This document shows positions 1 through 9,293 of a stretch of 64,000 nucleotides of DNA, piece by piece. The translations under genes and the position numbers were made by a program. The stretch is from assembly GCA_902789415.1 (NCBI GenBank), contig CADAOD010000015.1:122377-186376 (forward strand), read 5' to 3'. The stretch's first letter is position 1, and every line of letters begins with the position of its first letter. Below the pieces are notes generated by a model, which was not told where the DNA came from, did no database searches, and saw only the letters and a list, made by a program, of their open reading frames with translations. Origin of the DNA: an uncultured Prevotellaceae bacterium (GTDB taxonomy: Bacteria > Bacteroidota > Bacteroidia > Bacteroidales > Bacteroidaceae).

Positions 1-978
<978 letters not shown>

Positions 979-1329
979 TTAGTCCAAATCGGGAATACGG
1001 GTAAGCGGTGCATCCTCCCACAGATGCTCCAGATCGTAGTATTCGCGTACATCGGGCAGGAACACGTGTACCAACACATCGGTATAATCCATAGCTACCC
1101 ACTGGGCGTTTTCAAGACCAACCACATGTGCAGGCTTCTCGCCTAACTTCTCGCGTACCATATCACCTATCGACTCGGCGATAGCCTCAACCTGCGTGGG
1201 CGAGTTGCCGGTGCAGATAATGAAATACTGACAGATGGTTCCTTCTATTTTTGTCAGGTCGGCTACAACAATATCGCAGCCCTTCTTGTCCTGAATCGCG
1301 TCTTTAATCGTTTCTACAAGTTGTATCAT
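979..1329 (-). CDS. rsfS: RsfS, ribosome silencing factor (Iojap family)
   Basis: The 116-residue product has the usual length of RsfS, which binds ribosomal protein L14 on the 50S subunit and blocks subunit joining when nutrients are short. The family signature is visible as VADLT near residue 23, FIICTGNS near 37-44, and the C-terminal block WVAMDYTDVLVHVF with REYYDLEHLW. It precedes ftsH by 18 bases in a leftward operon. A clear promoter lies at 1355-1386, giving a leader of roughly 20 bases. The family assignment is secure from sequence; the silencing role is known from homologues. Confidence 0.96.
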   Translation of the reverse strand: MIQLVETIKDAIQDKKGCDIVVADLTKIEGTICQYFIICTGNSPTQVEAIAESIGDMVREKLGEKPAHVVGLENAQWVAMDYTDVLVHVFLPDVREYYDLEHLWEDAPLTRIPDLD

Positions 1330-1354
1330 TCAAATTTTTGCTATTATTTGTGCA

Positions 1355-1386
1355 CAAAGGTAGTGCAAATTGAGCGAAATGCCAAA
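1355..1386 (-). promoter_or_regulatory. Promoter of rsfS-ftsH with overlapping palindrome
   Basis: On the minus strand TTTG (1386-1383) is followed by 20 bases and TACCTTTG (1362-1355), an exact Bacteroidota primary-sigma promoter. The -33 box is part of a perfect inverted repeat, CAAATAAAT at 1383-1391 and ATTTATTTG at 1396-1404 with a 4-base centre, which could be an operator. Confidence 0.8.
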
Positions 1387-1462
1387 TAAATTTGGATTTA
1401 TTTGCATTTCCGAGATGCAGCGTACCTTCAAAGTTTAGCTTTAAAGGTAGTGCAAATTGAGC
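1356..1462. repeat. 20-base direct repeat overlapping the rsfS promoter
   Basis: AAAGGTAGTGCAAATTGAGC occurs at 1356-1375 and again at 1443-1462, 87 bases apart. The first copy includes most of the rsfS -7 box. The second copy would give TACCTTTA on the minus strand, a near-match, so it may be a duplicated promoter segment. Confidence 0.85.
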
Positions 1463-1519
1463 AAAAAACAAAGAAAATGCGAAAAATTTGCGGTTTTTTA
1501 TAAATTTTTCCCCAAAAAT

Positions 1520-1550
1520 TTTGGTAGTTCAAGAAAAAGTAGTACCTTTG
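1520..1550 (+). promoter_or_regulatory. Promoter of tRNA-Gln
   Basis: TTTG at 1520-1523, a 19-base spacer and TACCTTTG at 1543-1550 match the Bacteroidota promoter consensus. The AT-rich 16-mer AAATTTGCGGTTTTTT at 1484-1499 ends 20 bases upstream of the -33 box; the same 16-mer stands at the same distance before the lipoprotein-OmpA promoter (52413-52428). Confidence 0.8.
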
Positions 1551-1594
1551 CACCCGCAAAACAGAACAAGAGAGTTCTCAAGCAAAAAACATTT

Positions 1595-1665
1595 TGGGGT
1601 ATGGTGTAATGGTAACACTGCAGATTCTGGTCCTGCCTTTCCTGGTTCGAGTCCGGGTACCCCAA
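1595..1665 (+). tRNA. tRNA-Gln (anticodon CTG)
   Basis: A cloverleaf can be drawn by hand. The acceptor TGGGGTA (1595-1601) pairs with TACCCCA (1658-1664) and A1665 is the discriminator. The anticodon loop is TTCTGGT with CTG, and the T arm is CCTGG-TTCGAGT-CCGGG. CCA is not encoded. It stands alone between its own promoter and a terminator. Confidence 0.93.
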
Positions 1666-1674
1666 CAAAGAGAG

Positions 1675-1718
1675 TCGCTAAGTCACTGAAAATCAGTACT
1701 TAGCGATTTTTCTTTTTC
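1675..1718 (+). terminator. Intrinsic terminator after tRNA-Gln
   Basis: TCGCTAAGT (1675-1683) pairs with ACTTAGCGA (1698-1706), extended by ACTGA/TCAGT around an AAA loop, followed by a T-rich run from 1707. Confidence 0.85.
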
Positions 1719-1747
1719 ATAATTCCCGTAAATTCCCCGTGATATTA

Positions 1748-4144
1748 TTACAAATGCGCTGTAGCACCCAGACGGAATTCGAAGGTGTTGCACTGTACAT
1801 CGTTGCGATACGAATAATGGGTATTGCGGACGTAATACGTGCTCGACAGCGTAATGCTCCAATTGCGGGCGATGTCGAATTCGGCTATCGGGTTGATAAC
1901 GAGCAGAGCCGCATTACCCTTATCGCCTTGAGCATTCAGGTGCAGCATATCGTGTTCGGTAAGCCCCTCAAAGTTGGTATCCTTATCATACCCCTTCCAA
2001 ATAAAAATGCGGTAGTAATGAGCATTAAGAATAAAACGGCCAAAGTGGCGCAGTTCCATGTGCGTTTTGGTTTTAATACTAAAGCCGCTACCCATATTAT
2101 AATCGCGGTCGATAACATTATAATAGTCACTCTTGGTACCGCCCAGCAATATACCATTCAAAAATACGCGTTGCTCAAGATGCGACAGCGCACCTACTTG
2201 AGGCAGTTGTACAATGGCACCAAGACCGAAGGCGGCAGCCTCGCTGATACGATAGGGCGTAAAATCAGAACCATTCTTAACAGGTTTTGAGTCGAAGTAA
2301 TCGAAGTGCTGATAAATACCAACCTCACCCTTTATACCCTTGCGTTGTATCATGGGAGTACTCCACAGACGCCCCATCAGGTGTACCTGGTTTAATATGG
2401 GCTGATTACTGGATATACCGCCCACCAACTCCATCTCGAAGAAATCGTAAGGTGCATTGTGATCGCCCTCGTTCACAGGGTCGCCATACTGCATGTATAA
2501 ATCGACGTATGCATTGTGCTCACCCCTAAACAGATTGCCATCGTCGGCCAAATAGCGGTCGCCCACCGAAATCGACATATCGAGGGGATTACGATTATAA
2601 TCGTGGTAGCGATAGTTCTTGCTGCGAACTCGCCATGCATCGCCAGTTGCCATACGCTTCAGCTCACCCATCGGATTAAAGATAGTAGCTCCCAACTCGC
2701 GCCAGAATCGAGGCCAGCCGCGCTTGCGATCGTCGAGGAATATTTTGCTAATGCGATTGGTTATCTCGCCAATACAGATACCGCCAAAGGTTGTTGCAAT
2801 CAAGTCGTTAAGGGCCGGTGGTTCAATCTCTCCCAGAAACTCCCACTGCAGCGAACCAATCATGGCAAAAGGCGCCGACTCCCAAAAGTTAAGTCCCTGA
2901 GCACGTGCAGAATTAAAGTACAGGTTACCATGATAGGGATGCATAAACAGATTGGTTGAGAATACATCGTTATCCCAAACAAATCCGTTCTTAAAGTTCT
3001 CGCTCCACGTATGCAAGGTAGTTTGCGCAAAGTCCTGATTGGTAATTACACGATCGAAAAAATGTACAAAGGCATTTACACCAGTTACCTGTGCCAGCGC
3101 CCACCAAGGATGTTTAGTCCCCAAGTCGAGTGCCATCACCGAGTCGGCAGGCGCATGTTCCTCGGTGCGCTTAACAACAGCCGTTTCGCGGTTGGCATTA
3201 TGAGGATAACGGAATGTAAGACCAGCCTCAGCCAAAAAACGGCGACGGTAATCTAACTCGTGGTAATAGTAGCGCGTGTCACCATAACCTAACGAAGCAA
3301 ATAATCCTACGTTGCGCGACAACTGATAATCGGCATTCAGTCGTGCCTGTATTGAAAAGAGTCGCGATGGTCCTTCATCGCTATGTTTCTTGAACGTCTC
3401 AATATGATAGTAACCGATATCACCACTCAGCGATAGTTTGGGCGACACCTGCTTATACTGTCCTAAGCGATAGAACAACGCACCCGAAAAATTCTCGTCG
3501 AACCCCATAAAGTGCGTACCAACACCCAATATGCTGTATGTACTTTTGTTGCGAAAACGCATAGCACTATTCAGTTTTGTGCTGCTACCACCGTAAACCA
3601 TCACATCGATGGTTGTGGCTGGGTTAACGTTTACCAGTCCTATCTTCCGACCTCCAGTATCCTTGGTATAGTTTACAATGCCCACCTGCCAACCTTTTGG
3701 ATGCGATTCGGCTACGTTAATCATACCTATCTGCGCTCCGTTCAATTGGTCGGCATAGTTGTACGTTCCCAACTGTAGACCGCACATCATACCCGACGAG
3801 ACATTTAGTAATCCACCCAACTGCACACCCTTATCCAACCCCATCGATATGTTAGTAATACCACTTAGCTGGAGAGCCTTCATGGGCGAGCCTGATATAT
3901 TTGAGAAGCCCGACAATTGCAAACCATTGGCATGGCGAGCATAGTTTTGCACAGTGTTAAGCTGCACGCCCTTCAACGTGTCGGTACTGCTGGCAATACC
4001 TATACTCAAGCCTGTTACACGGGTCGAATCCTCAGGGTGTGTTTTTCCGAAATCGAAGGTCAGCCCATGTCGCTGTGCTGATACAGTAGTGGCAGATAGC
4101 ATAACTATAGCTACCAAAACAGGATAAACAAATTTTATGGTCAT
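1748..4144 (-). CDS. Outer-membrane-associated protein: surface repeats fused to a DUF3943 domain
   Basis: The 798-residue protein has a signal peptide ending near VSAQ (residues 20-24). Residues about 60-175 contain repeated units of the pattern G-hydrophobic-Q-L-x-G-hydrophobic-x-N, a beta-helical surface repeat type. Residues about 205-320 look like beta-barrel strands. The second half, from PWWALAQV near residue 345, matches my memory of the DUF3943 family, including HPYHGNLYFNSAR and WEFLGEIEPPALND, and ends in aromatic strands and a C-terminal hydrophobic residue typical of outer-membrane proteins. It is monocistronic, with a possible minus-strand -7 box TATCTTTG at 4202-4195. The biochemical function is unknown. 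Confidence 0.8.
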   Translation of the reverse strand: MTIKFVYPVLVAIVMLSATTVSAQRHGLTFDFGKTHPEDSTRVTGLSIGIASSTDTLKGVQLNTVQNYARHANGLQLSGFSNISGSPMKALQLSGITNISMGLDKGVQLGGLLNVSSGMMCGLQLGTYNYADQLNGAQIGMINVAESHPKGWQVGIVNYTKDTGGRKIGLVNVNPATTIDVMVYGGSSTKLNSAMRFRNKSTYSILGVGTHFMGFDENFSGALFYRLGQYKQVSPKLSLSGDIGYYHIETFKKHSDEGPSRLFSIQARLNADYQLSRNVGLFASLGYGDTRYYYHELDYRRRFLAEAGLTFRYPHNANRETAVVKRTEEHAPADSVMALDLGTKHPWWALAQVTGVNAFVHFFDRVITNQDFAQTTLHTWSENFKNGFVWDNDVFSTNLFMHPYHGNLYFNSARAQGLNFWESAPFAMIGSLQWEFLGEIEPPALNDLIATTFGGICIGEITNRISKIFLDDRKRGWPRFWRELGATIFNPMGELKRMATGDAWRVRSKNYRYHDYNRNPLDMSISVGDRYLADDGNLFRGEHNAYVDLYMQYGDPVNEGDHNAPYDFFEMELVGGISSNQPILNQVHLMGRLWSTPMIQRKGIKGEVGIYQHFDYFDSKPVKNGSDFTPYRISEAAAFGLGAIVQLPQVGALSHLEQRVFLNGILLGGTKSDYYNVIDRDYNMGSGFSIKTKTHMELRHFGRFILNAHYYRIFIWKGYDKDTNFEGLTEHDMLHLNAQGDKGNAALLVINPIAEFDIARNWSITLSSTYYVRNTHYSYRNDVQCNTFEFRLGATAHL

Positions 4145-4194
4145 AACGTATAATAATCAATAATTTTTCCTTCTTACATTCCAATATTCTTGCG

Positions 4195-4273
4195 CAAAGA
4201 TAGCTATTTTTCTGATTGCAGGTGGGTTTTTGCCTAAAAATTTTCGTTATTTCGGAATAATAGTCTATTTTTG
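4195..4273. promoter_or_regulatory. Divergent promoter region of the DUF3943 gene and clpS
   Basis: The minus-strand -7 box TATCTTTG lies at 4202-4195 for the DUF3943 gene. The plus-strand -7 box TATTTTTG lies at 4266-4273 for clpS, with only a weak TTTC -33 at 4242-4245. The clpS box covers the TTG codon at 4271, so that codon cannot be the translation start. Confidence 0.6.
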
Positions 4274-4294
4274 CATCCTAAACGAACATATCAT

Positions 4295-4600
4295 ATGGCA
4301 AAAGAACAATCGGCAACCAAAGAACGGCAGCGCACTAACTTGCGCGAGCCGCGACGCTACAAAGTAACGATTTATAACGACGACTTTACTACGATGGAAT
4401 TTGTGGTGAAGATACTAACACAAGTATTTTTTAAGAGCGAAACCGAGGCCGAGGCACTCATGCTGCAAGTACACCATAGCGATAAAGCCGTGGTGGGCAT
4501 TTACAGCTACGATGTAGCCACATCGAAGGTACGCAAAGCTACTAACATGGCACGCGAAGAGGGATTTCCGCTCCGACTAACTGTTGAACCCGAAGAGTAA
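4295..4600 (+). CDS. clpS: ClpS, N-degron adaptor for ClpA
   Basis: The 101-residue adaptor recognises destabilising N-terminal residues and delivers substrates to ClpAP. The core reads YKVTIYNDDFTTMEFVV, with the Asn-Asp pair that binds the substrate alpha-amine. Further on are the paired histidines of the binding pocket (QVHHSDKAVVGIYSYDVA). The charged N-terminal tail of about 25 residues suits its role in ClpA engagement. The ATG at 4295 is chosen because the in-frame upstream TTG overlaps the promoter. clpA begins 3 bases after the stop codon, and aat follows, so the adaptor, unfoldase and N-degron-making transferase form one unit. Confidence 0.96.
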   Translation: MAKEQSATKERQRTNLREPRRYKVTIYNDDFTTMEFVVKILTQVFFKSETEAEALMLQVHHSDKAVVGIYSYDVATSKVRKATNMAREEGFPLRLTVEPEE

Positions 4601-4603
4601 CAT

Positions 4604-6817
4604 ATGGCAGAGATACACCAAACCCCACGCGCAGCCAAGATGCTGAGCGATACCATGAAGTGCTGCAAGGGCTACCGGCATGAGTTTGTAATGCCCGAGC
4701 ACTTGCTGATGGTGATGATGGATGATAACGAGTTTTACAACACGATGGATACCTACTATTCAGCAGACCTGTTCCAGGATAGGATAGCCGAAAAGTTGGA
4801 AGATATTGAGCTTGTGCCCGAGAACATAGATTACGAGCCAGAAGCCTCGGTGCAGTTAGGACAACTGCTTGATTTTGCCTGCGCACAAATCATTAACAGC
4901 AGCGCTACTGCACTCGACGTGCCACACCTGACTATGGGACTACTGAATCTGCCCGAATCGTGGGCCTGCTATCTGCTGAAGGATGCTCTTGGCGATAACG
5001 AGAGTAACTTTATGAGCGACCTGATTAGCACCTACGAATTAGCCGACCAACTGGGTGATGACAATCCACAAAAAGGTCAGGAAGCCTGGCGCCGACTGGT
5101 TACATGCATGAACACGCTTTACCAACAGCACAACCCACTGATTGGTCGCGAGCAGGAGTTGCAACGTACCATACAAGTGCTGTGCCGTCGCGACAAGAAC
5201 AACCCGCTGCACGTGGGCGAACCTGGCGTTGGTAAAACGGCCTTAGTATGGGGCTTGGCACGCATGATTGAAGAAGAGCAGAATCTGCCAGAACGTCTGA
5301 AAGGCAGCAAGATATACCAACTTGACCTGGGAACACTGCTGGCTGGAACCCAGTATCGCGGCGATTTTGAGAACCGTATTAAGCAAATAATGGAAGGCAT
5401 ACAGCAGGAGAGCGACAAGAACATTGTTTATATTGACGAGATACACACGCTGGTAGGAGCAGGTGCCACTGGCGAGGGTGCCATGGACGCATCGAACATG
5501 CTGAAGCCCTACTTAGAGGCAGGCGGCATACGTTTTATCGGCTCGACCACCTACGAGGAGTACAACCGCCACTTTGCCCGTTCGAAAGGTTTGGTACGCC
5601 GTTTCCAGCAGATTGACATCCCCGAGCCAACGCCCGACGAAGCCAAACACATTGTGCGCCAGCTGCGCTCTCTGTATGAGAATTTTCACCACGTGACCTA
5701 CCACGAGGATGCACTCGACTTTGCCGTTGATGCCAGCAACAAATACGTTAACGATCGCTTTCTGCCCGATAAGGCCATCGACTTGATTGACGAAGCTGGA
5801 GCAGCCGTCGAGATAAAAGATGGCACGCAGCCAGCAACCGTTACCAAGGCCGATATAGCCGATGTGCTGGCCAAGACCTGTAAGGTGGATGCCATGGCAA
5901 TAAGCAATGATGATGATAACGCCAAGCTTGAAACACTGGCCCCACGCCTGCTTCAGAAGATTTACGGACAGGACGAAGCTATACGACAGGTAACCGAGGC
6001 CGTACAAATGTCAAAAGCCGGACTGCTTGATGACAACAAACCCTTGGCATCGCTGCTGTTTGTTGGTCCCACAGGTGTGGGTAAAACCGAGGTAGCTCGC
6101 GTGCTGGCTAAAGAGTTAGGCATAGCCCTGCTGCGTTTCGACATGAGTGAATATACCGAGAAGCACACCGTAGCCAAACTGATAGGTTCACCAGCAGGCT
6201 ACGTGGGCTATGAAGATGGCGGCCTACTTACCGATGCCATCCGCAAAACGCCCAACTGCGTACTGTTGCTGGATGAGATTGAAAAAGCTCATCAGGATAT
6301 ATACAATATACTATTGCAGGTAATGGACTACGCCCGCCTAACAGATAATAAAGGTAGGAAGGCCGACTTCCGCAACGTGATACTGATTATGACCTCGAAC
6401 GCAGGCGCTCAATATGCCGCACAAGCCAACATCGGCTTTACAGGCAACACATCGCGTGGCGAGGCCATGCTAAAGCAGGTAAAAAAGACGTTCAAGCCCG
6501 AGTTTATCAACCGCCTCTCGGGCACGGTAGTATTTAACGACATGGATCGTCCGATGGCTACGCTGATACTAAAAAAGAAGTTAGGCGAGCTGCAGGAAAA
6601 ACTGACCGCCAAACAGGTAGAGCTGACGCTGACCGACGAGGCCTTTAAGCTACTGCTTGATGAGGGCTACACCCGCGAGTACGGTGCCCGCGAGATGGAC
6701 CGTGTAATAGCTCAGCGCCTAAAGCCATTGCTGATGCGCGAGATACTCTTCGGTAGCATGAAACAAGTTGGACATATTATAATAGGTACGCACGATGGCA
6801 GTTTATCAATTGGATAA
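4604..6817 (+). CDS. clpA: ClpA, AAA+ unfoldase of the ClpAP protease
   Basis: The 737-residue protein is close to the usual ClpA length. It has a Clp-N repeat domain (about 1-145), a first AAA module with Walker A GEPGVGKT at 205-212 and IDEIHTLVGAG, and a second AAA module with GPTGVGKT near 488 and LLLDEIEKAH. An IGF tripeptide at residues 610-612 is the loop that docks into ClpP. The middle domain is short, as in ClpA rather than ClpB. Its 3' end overlaps aat by 23 bases. Its likely partners are ClpS next door and ClpP at 24339-25007. Confidence 0.96.
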   Translation: MAEIHQTPRAAKMLSDTMKCCKGYRHEFVMPEHLLMVMMDDNEFYNTMDTYYSADLFQDRIAEKLEDIELVPENIDYEPEASVQLGQLLDFACAQIINSSATALDVPHLTMGLLNLPESWACYLLKDALGDNESNFMSDLISTYELADQLGDDNPQKGQEAWRRLVTCMNTLYQQHNPLIGREQELQRTIQVLCRRDKNNPLHVGEPGVGKTALVWGLARMIEEEQNLPERLKGSKIYQLDLGTLLAGTQYRGDFENRIKQIMEGIQQESDKNIVYIDEIHTLVGAGATGEGAMDASNMLKPYLEAGGIRFIGSTTYEEYNRHFARSKGLVRRFQQIDIPEPTPDEAKHIVRQLRSLYENFHHVTYHEDALDFAVDASNKYVNDRFLPDKAIDLIDEAGAAVEIKDGTQPATVTKADIADVLAKTCKVDAMAISNDDDNAKLETLAPRLLQKIYGQDEAIRQVTEAVQMSKAGLLDDNKPLASLLFVGPTGVGKTEVARVLAKELGIALLRFDMSEYTEKHTVAKLIGSPAGYVGYEDGGLLTDAIRKTPNCVLLLDEIEKAHQDIYNILLQVMDYARLTDNKGRKADFRNVILIMTSNAGAQYAAQANIGFTGNTSRGEAMLKQVKKTFKPEFINRLSGTVVFNDMDRPMATLILKKKLGELQEKLTAKQVELTLTDEAFKLLLDEGYTREYGAREMDRVIAQRLKPLLMREILFGSMKQVGHIIIGTHDGSLSIG

Positions 6818-7445
6818 CGACCTGTGGTTTCCCGATCCACACCTGGGTGAGGAAGACGGATTGGTTGCCGTAGGCGGCGACCTATCGGTAGACAGACTAC
6901 TGCTGGCTTATGGCAACGGCTTTTTCCCATGGTTTGCATATCGCCACCAGCAGGAGCCACTGTGGTACTGTCCGCTACAGCGCTTTGTTATCATCCCTAA
7001 CGAGATACACGTCAGTCACTCCATGCAGCAGGTCATCAAGAAAGGCGAGTTACAAGTAACTTTCAATCAGGATTTTGATGGTGTGATACATGGTTGCGCC
7101 ACCGCCCAGAGCCGCAACAAGGACGAGGGAGCTTGGCTCGGTCCCGAAATGATTGAGGCCTACACCGAAATGCACCGTCAGGGCTTTGCCGCCAGCGTCG
7201 AAGTGTGGCAGGACGATACACTGGTGGGCGGACTATACGGCATAAACTTAGGTACAGCCTTCTTTGGCGAGAGTATGTTCTCGTTAGTGCCCAACGCTTC
7301 GAAATTAGCCCTGATACATCTGGCCAGAACATTCGAAGCGCTAGGTGGTAAACTTATCGACTGCCAATTTGAAACACCACACTTGAAGCGTATGGGCGGT
7401 AGATTTATACCCTACGAGGAATACATCAAACAGCTCAAATCGTAA
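6795..7445 (+). CDS. aat: Aat, leucyl/phenylalanyl-tRNA--protein transferase
   Basis: This 216-residue cytoplasmic enzyme transfers Leu or Phe from tRNA to proteins with N-terminal Arg or Lys, which creates the N-degron read by ClpS. Family blocks are visible: FPDPHLGEEDGLVAVGGDL near the N terminus, GFFPWF, WYCPLQRFVI, and VEVWQDDTLVGGLYGINLG followed by FFGESMFS and IDCQFETPHLKRMGG. The start lies inside clpA (23-base overlap), which implies translational coupling. The gene ends directly against the convergent STAS gene with no intervening base. Confidence 0.96.
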   Translation: MAVYQLDNDLWFPDPHLGEEDGLVAVGGDLSVDRLLLAYGNGFFPWFAYRHQQEPLWYCPLQRFVIIPNEIHVSHSMQQVIKKGELQVTFNQDFDGVIHGCATAQSRNKDEGAWLGPEMIEAYTEMHRQGFAASVEVWQDDTLVGGLYGINLGTAFFGESMFSLVPNASKLALIHLARTFEALGGKLIDCQFETPHLKRMGGRFIPYEEYIKQLKS

Positions 7446-7748
7446 CTATCGGATATCAAACAGTTTGATAAATCCTGTCATCACAAGAATTTTCTTGATT
7501 TCGCCATCTACATGAGATAGTACGAGAGTTCCGCCCTTTGCGGAGCTCTCTTTCTTTAGCTGCAGCAGACCACGGAGTCCCAGACTACAGATGTACTCCA
7601 AATTGCTACAGTCCAGTTCAATCGACTTCTGGGCATTAGCCATCAACGGCTTCAGCTCCTCGTTAAACACATTGGCTACAGCTGTATCAATCCAGCCTGA
7701 CAGTTTTGCCAGATAAAAACCGTTTTGTTCTTTAATATCAATATTCAT
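7446..7748 (-). CDS. STAS-domain protein (anti-sigma factor antagonist type)
   Basis: The 100-residue protein is a single STAS domain of the RsbV/SpoIIAA type. The phosphorylatable serine is at residue 55 in YICSLGLRGLL, matching the D-S-x-G-L pattern region of RsbV. In known systems the unphosphorylated STAS protein binds an RsbW-type kinase, and a PP2C phosphatase restores it. The matching phosphatase and kinase domains are fused in the gene two positions upstream (9294-10898). The STAS gene lies 12 bases after a permease gene, so its target might be the permease rather than a sigma factor; that is inference. Confidence 0.88.
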   Translation of the reverse strand: MNIDIKEQNGFYLAKLSGWIDTAVANVFNEELKPLMANAQKSIELDCSNLEYICSLGLRGLLQLKKESSAKGGTLVLSHVDGEIKKILVMTGFIKLFDIR

Positions 7749-7760
7749 AGTGGTATAGTT

Positions 7761-9275
7761 TTATTGCAATGGAGTTAATGGATATACAATGTTTACTATC
7801 AGTATGTTAGCCGCCAGTATTATCAGGTTCATCAGCAATCCTATACGCATAAAGTCGCTAAAGCGATAACCGCCAGGACCATACACCAGCATGTGAGTAG
7901 GCGAGCCAATAGGCGTAGCAAAACTTGAGCTAACACTTACCATCAGAGCGATAAGGAACGGAAATGGTTCATAGCCCAGTTTTTCGGCAGCCTCGTACAT
8001 AATGGGAAAGAACATGGCTCCAGCAGCGGTATTGGATATAAACTCGGTAATAAAGGTACCCACAAAGCAGATGGCTGTCATCACAACAATAGGATTGGTG
8101 CCACACACGTCGAGTATACCGAAGGCCAGTCGCTCTGCAATACCAGTCTTCTGTATGGCCAATCCTAGCACTACAGAACCAGCAAACACCATCAGGATAT
8201 CCCAATTAATAGCCTTCATAGCCTGGTTGGGGCTGCAGCAACGACAAATAAGCATAGCAGCAGCAGCCAAGAATGCACACTGTAACAACGGTATAATCTT
8301 AAGCGCCGACAATACCACCATGGCTATCATAATAATCGATGATATCAAGGTGTGATAGCCCACATTTAGAACCTCTTCGCCCAGTATCAGCCCATGACTC
8401 TTGGTAAGTTCCTGTATCGACTTGATGCGTCCGGCATACGTCAATCGGTCACCACCCATCACGAACTCATTCTCGTCCAATGGCACAGGAGCATCGTCAA
8501 AGTGGCGAATCTTAATCAGTCGACCGCCTTCCAGATTAAAAAGTCCGGCTTCGCCTAATGTGTCGCCAATAAACTTATTGTTAGATGGCACCAACATCTC
8601 TACGGTATAGTCAACAGTATCCTCGCCATCACTCTCGGGTGCCTGTCGATCGGGCAGCAACTTGCGCATAGCAATGATAGAGAGCACACCGATAGACAAG
8701 CAAAACAAACCAGGAATGGTAGTGGCCAGCACGTTCATGGCAGTGCCGGTATGGTCGGCATAGAGGCCACTGATTATCAGGTTTGGCGGCGTACCAATCA
8801 GCGTACACACACCGCCCATACCCGATGCATAGCTAAGCGGGATAAGCAGTTTTGAAGGTGAGATATTCAGCTTTTTCGACCACATCTTAACAATGCTCAC
8901 AAACAAGGCTACCACCGTGGTGTTGCTAAGAAACGAACTGAGCGCAGCTACAGGAAGCATCAGTCGGATAACGGCCTTAGAATAGCTTTTGGGTTGTCCT
9001 AACAGATGTTTTACAATCCATTGCAGCACACCAGTATGCGTAAGTCCGGCTACAACCACAAAGAGTACTCCGATGATAACTACCGATGTAGAAGCAAATC
9101 CCGAAAAAGCCTCCTTCGCATCGAGCACCCCCGTAACAAACAGGATGGAGATGGCAGCTAGAAACACTAAATCGGCTCGCAACTTGGTGAACAACAGCAC
9201 TGTAAACATCGACAGCACCGTGGCTATCGTTATCCATGCATAGAGGTTAAAACCCCAAAATACGATTGATTCCAT
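7761..9275 (-). CDS. SLC13/DASS-type permease with one TrkA-C domain
   Basis: The 504-residue inner-membrane protein has many hydrophobic segments and the two inverted-repeat signatures SNTT (in FLSNTTVVALF) and SNTA (in FISNTAAGAMFF). GTPPN and GSPTH follow them at the usual substrate-binding sites. A soluble insert at about residues 215-295 resembles a TrkA-C (RCK_C) domain, with EMLVPSNNKFIG and GDRLTYAG. Relatives carry dicarboxylates, sulfate or other anions; the substrate cannot be read here. Many relatives have two TrkA-C copies and this one appears to have one. It sits between a PP2C-kinase fusion (18 bases upstream) and a STAS gene (12 bases downstream). Confidence 0.88.
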   Translation of the reverse strand: MESIVFWGFNLYAWITIATVLSMFTVLLFTKLRADLVFLAAISILFVTGVLDAKEAFSGFASTSVVIIGVLFVVVAGLTHTGVLQWIVKHLLGQPKSYSKAVIRLMLPVAALSSFLSNTTVVALFVSIVKMWSKKLNISPSKLLIPLSYASGMGGVCTLIGTPPNLIISGLYADHTGTAMNVLATTIPGLFCLSIGVLSIIAMRKLLPDRQAPESDGEDTVDYTVEMLVPSNNKFIGDTLGEAGLFNLEGGRLIKIRHFDDAPVPLDENEFVMGGDRLTYAGRIKSIQELTKSHGLILGEEVLNVGYHTLISSIIMIAMVVLSALKIIPLLQCAFLAAAAMLICRCCSPNQAMKAINWDILMVFAGSVVLGLAIQKTGIAERLAFGILDVCGTNPIVVMTAICFVGTFITEFISNTAAGAMFFPIMYEAAEKLGYEPFPFLIALMVSVSSSFATPIGSPTHMLVYGPGGYRFSDFMRIGLLMNLIILAANILIVNIVYPLTPLQ

Positions 9276-9293
9276 AAGCTATACCTTATTATA

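Noticed and set aside
4271-4294. TTG start of clpS
   Set aside because: The codon lies in the -7 box TATTTTTG; the ATG at 4295 is downstream of the expected start point.
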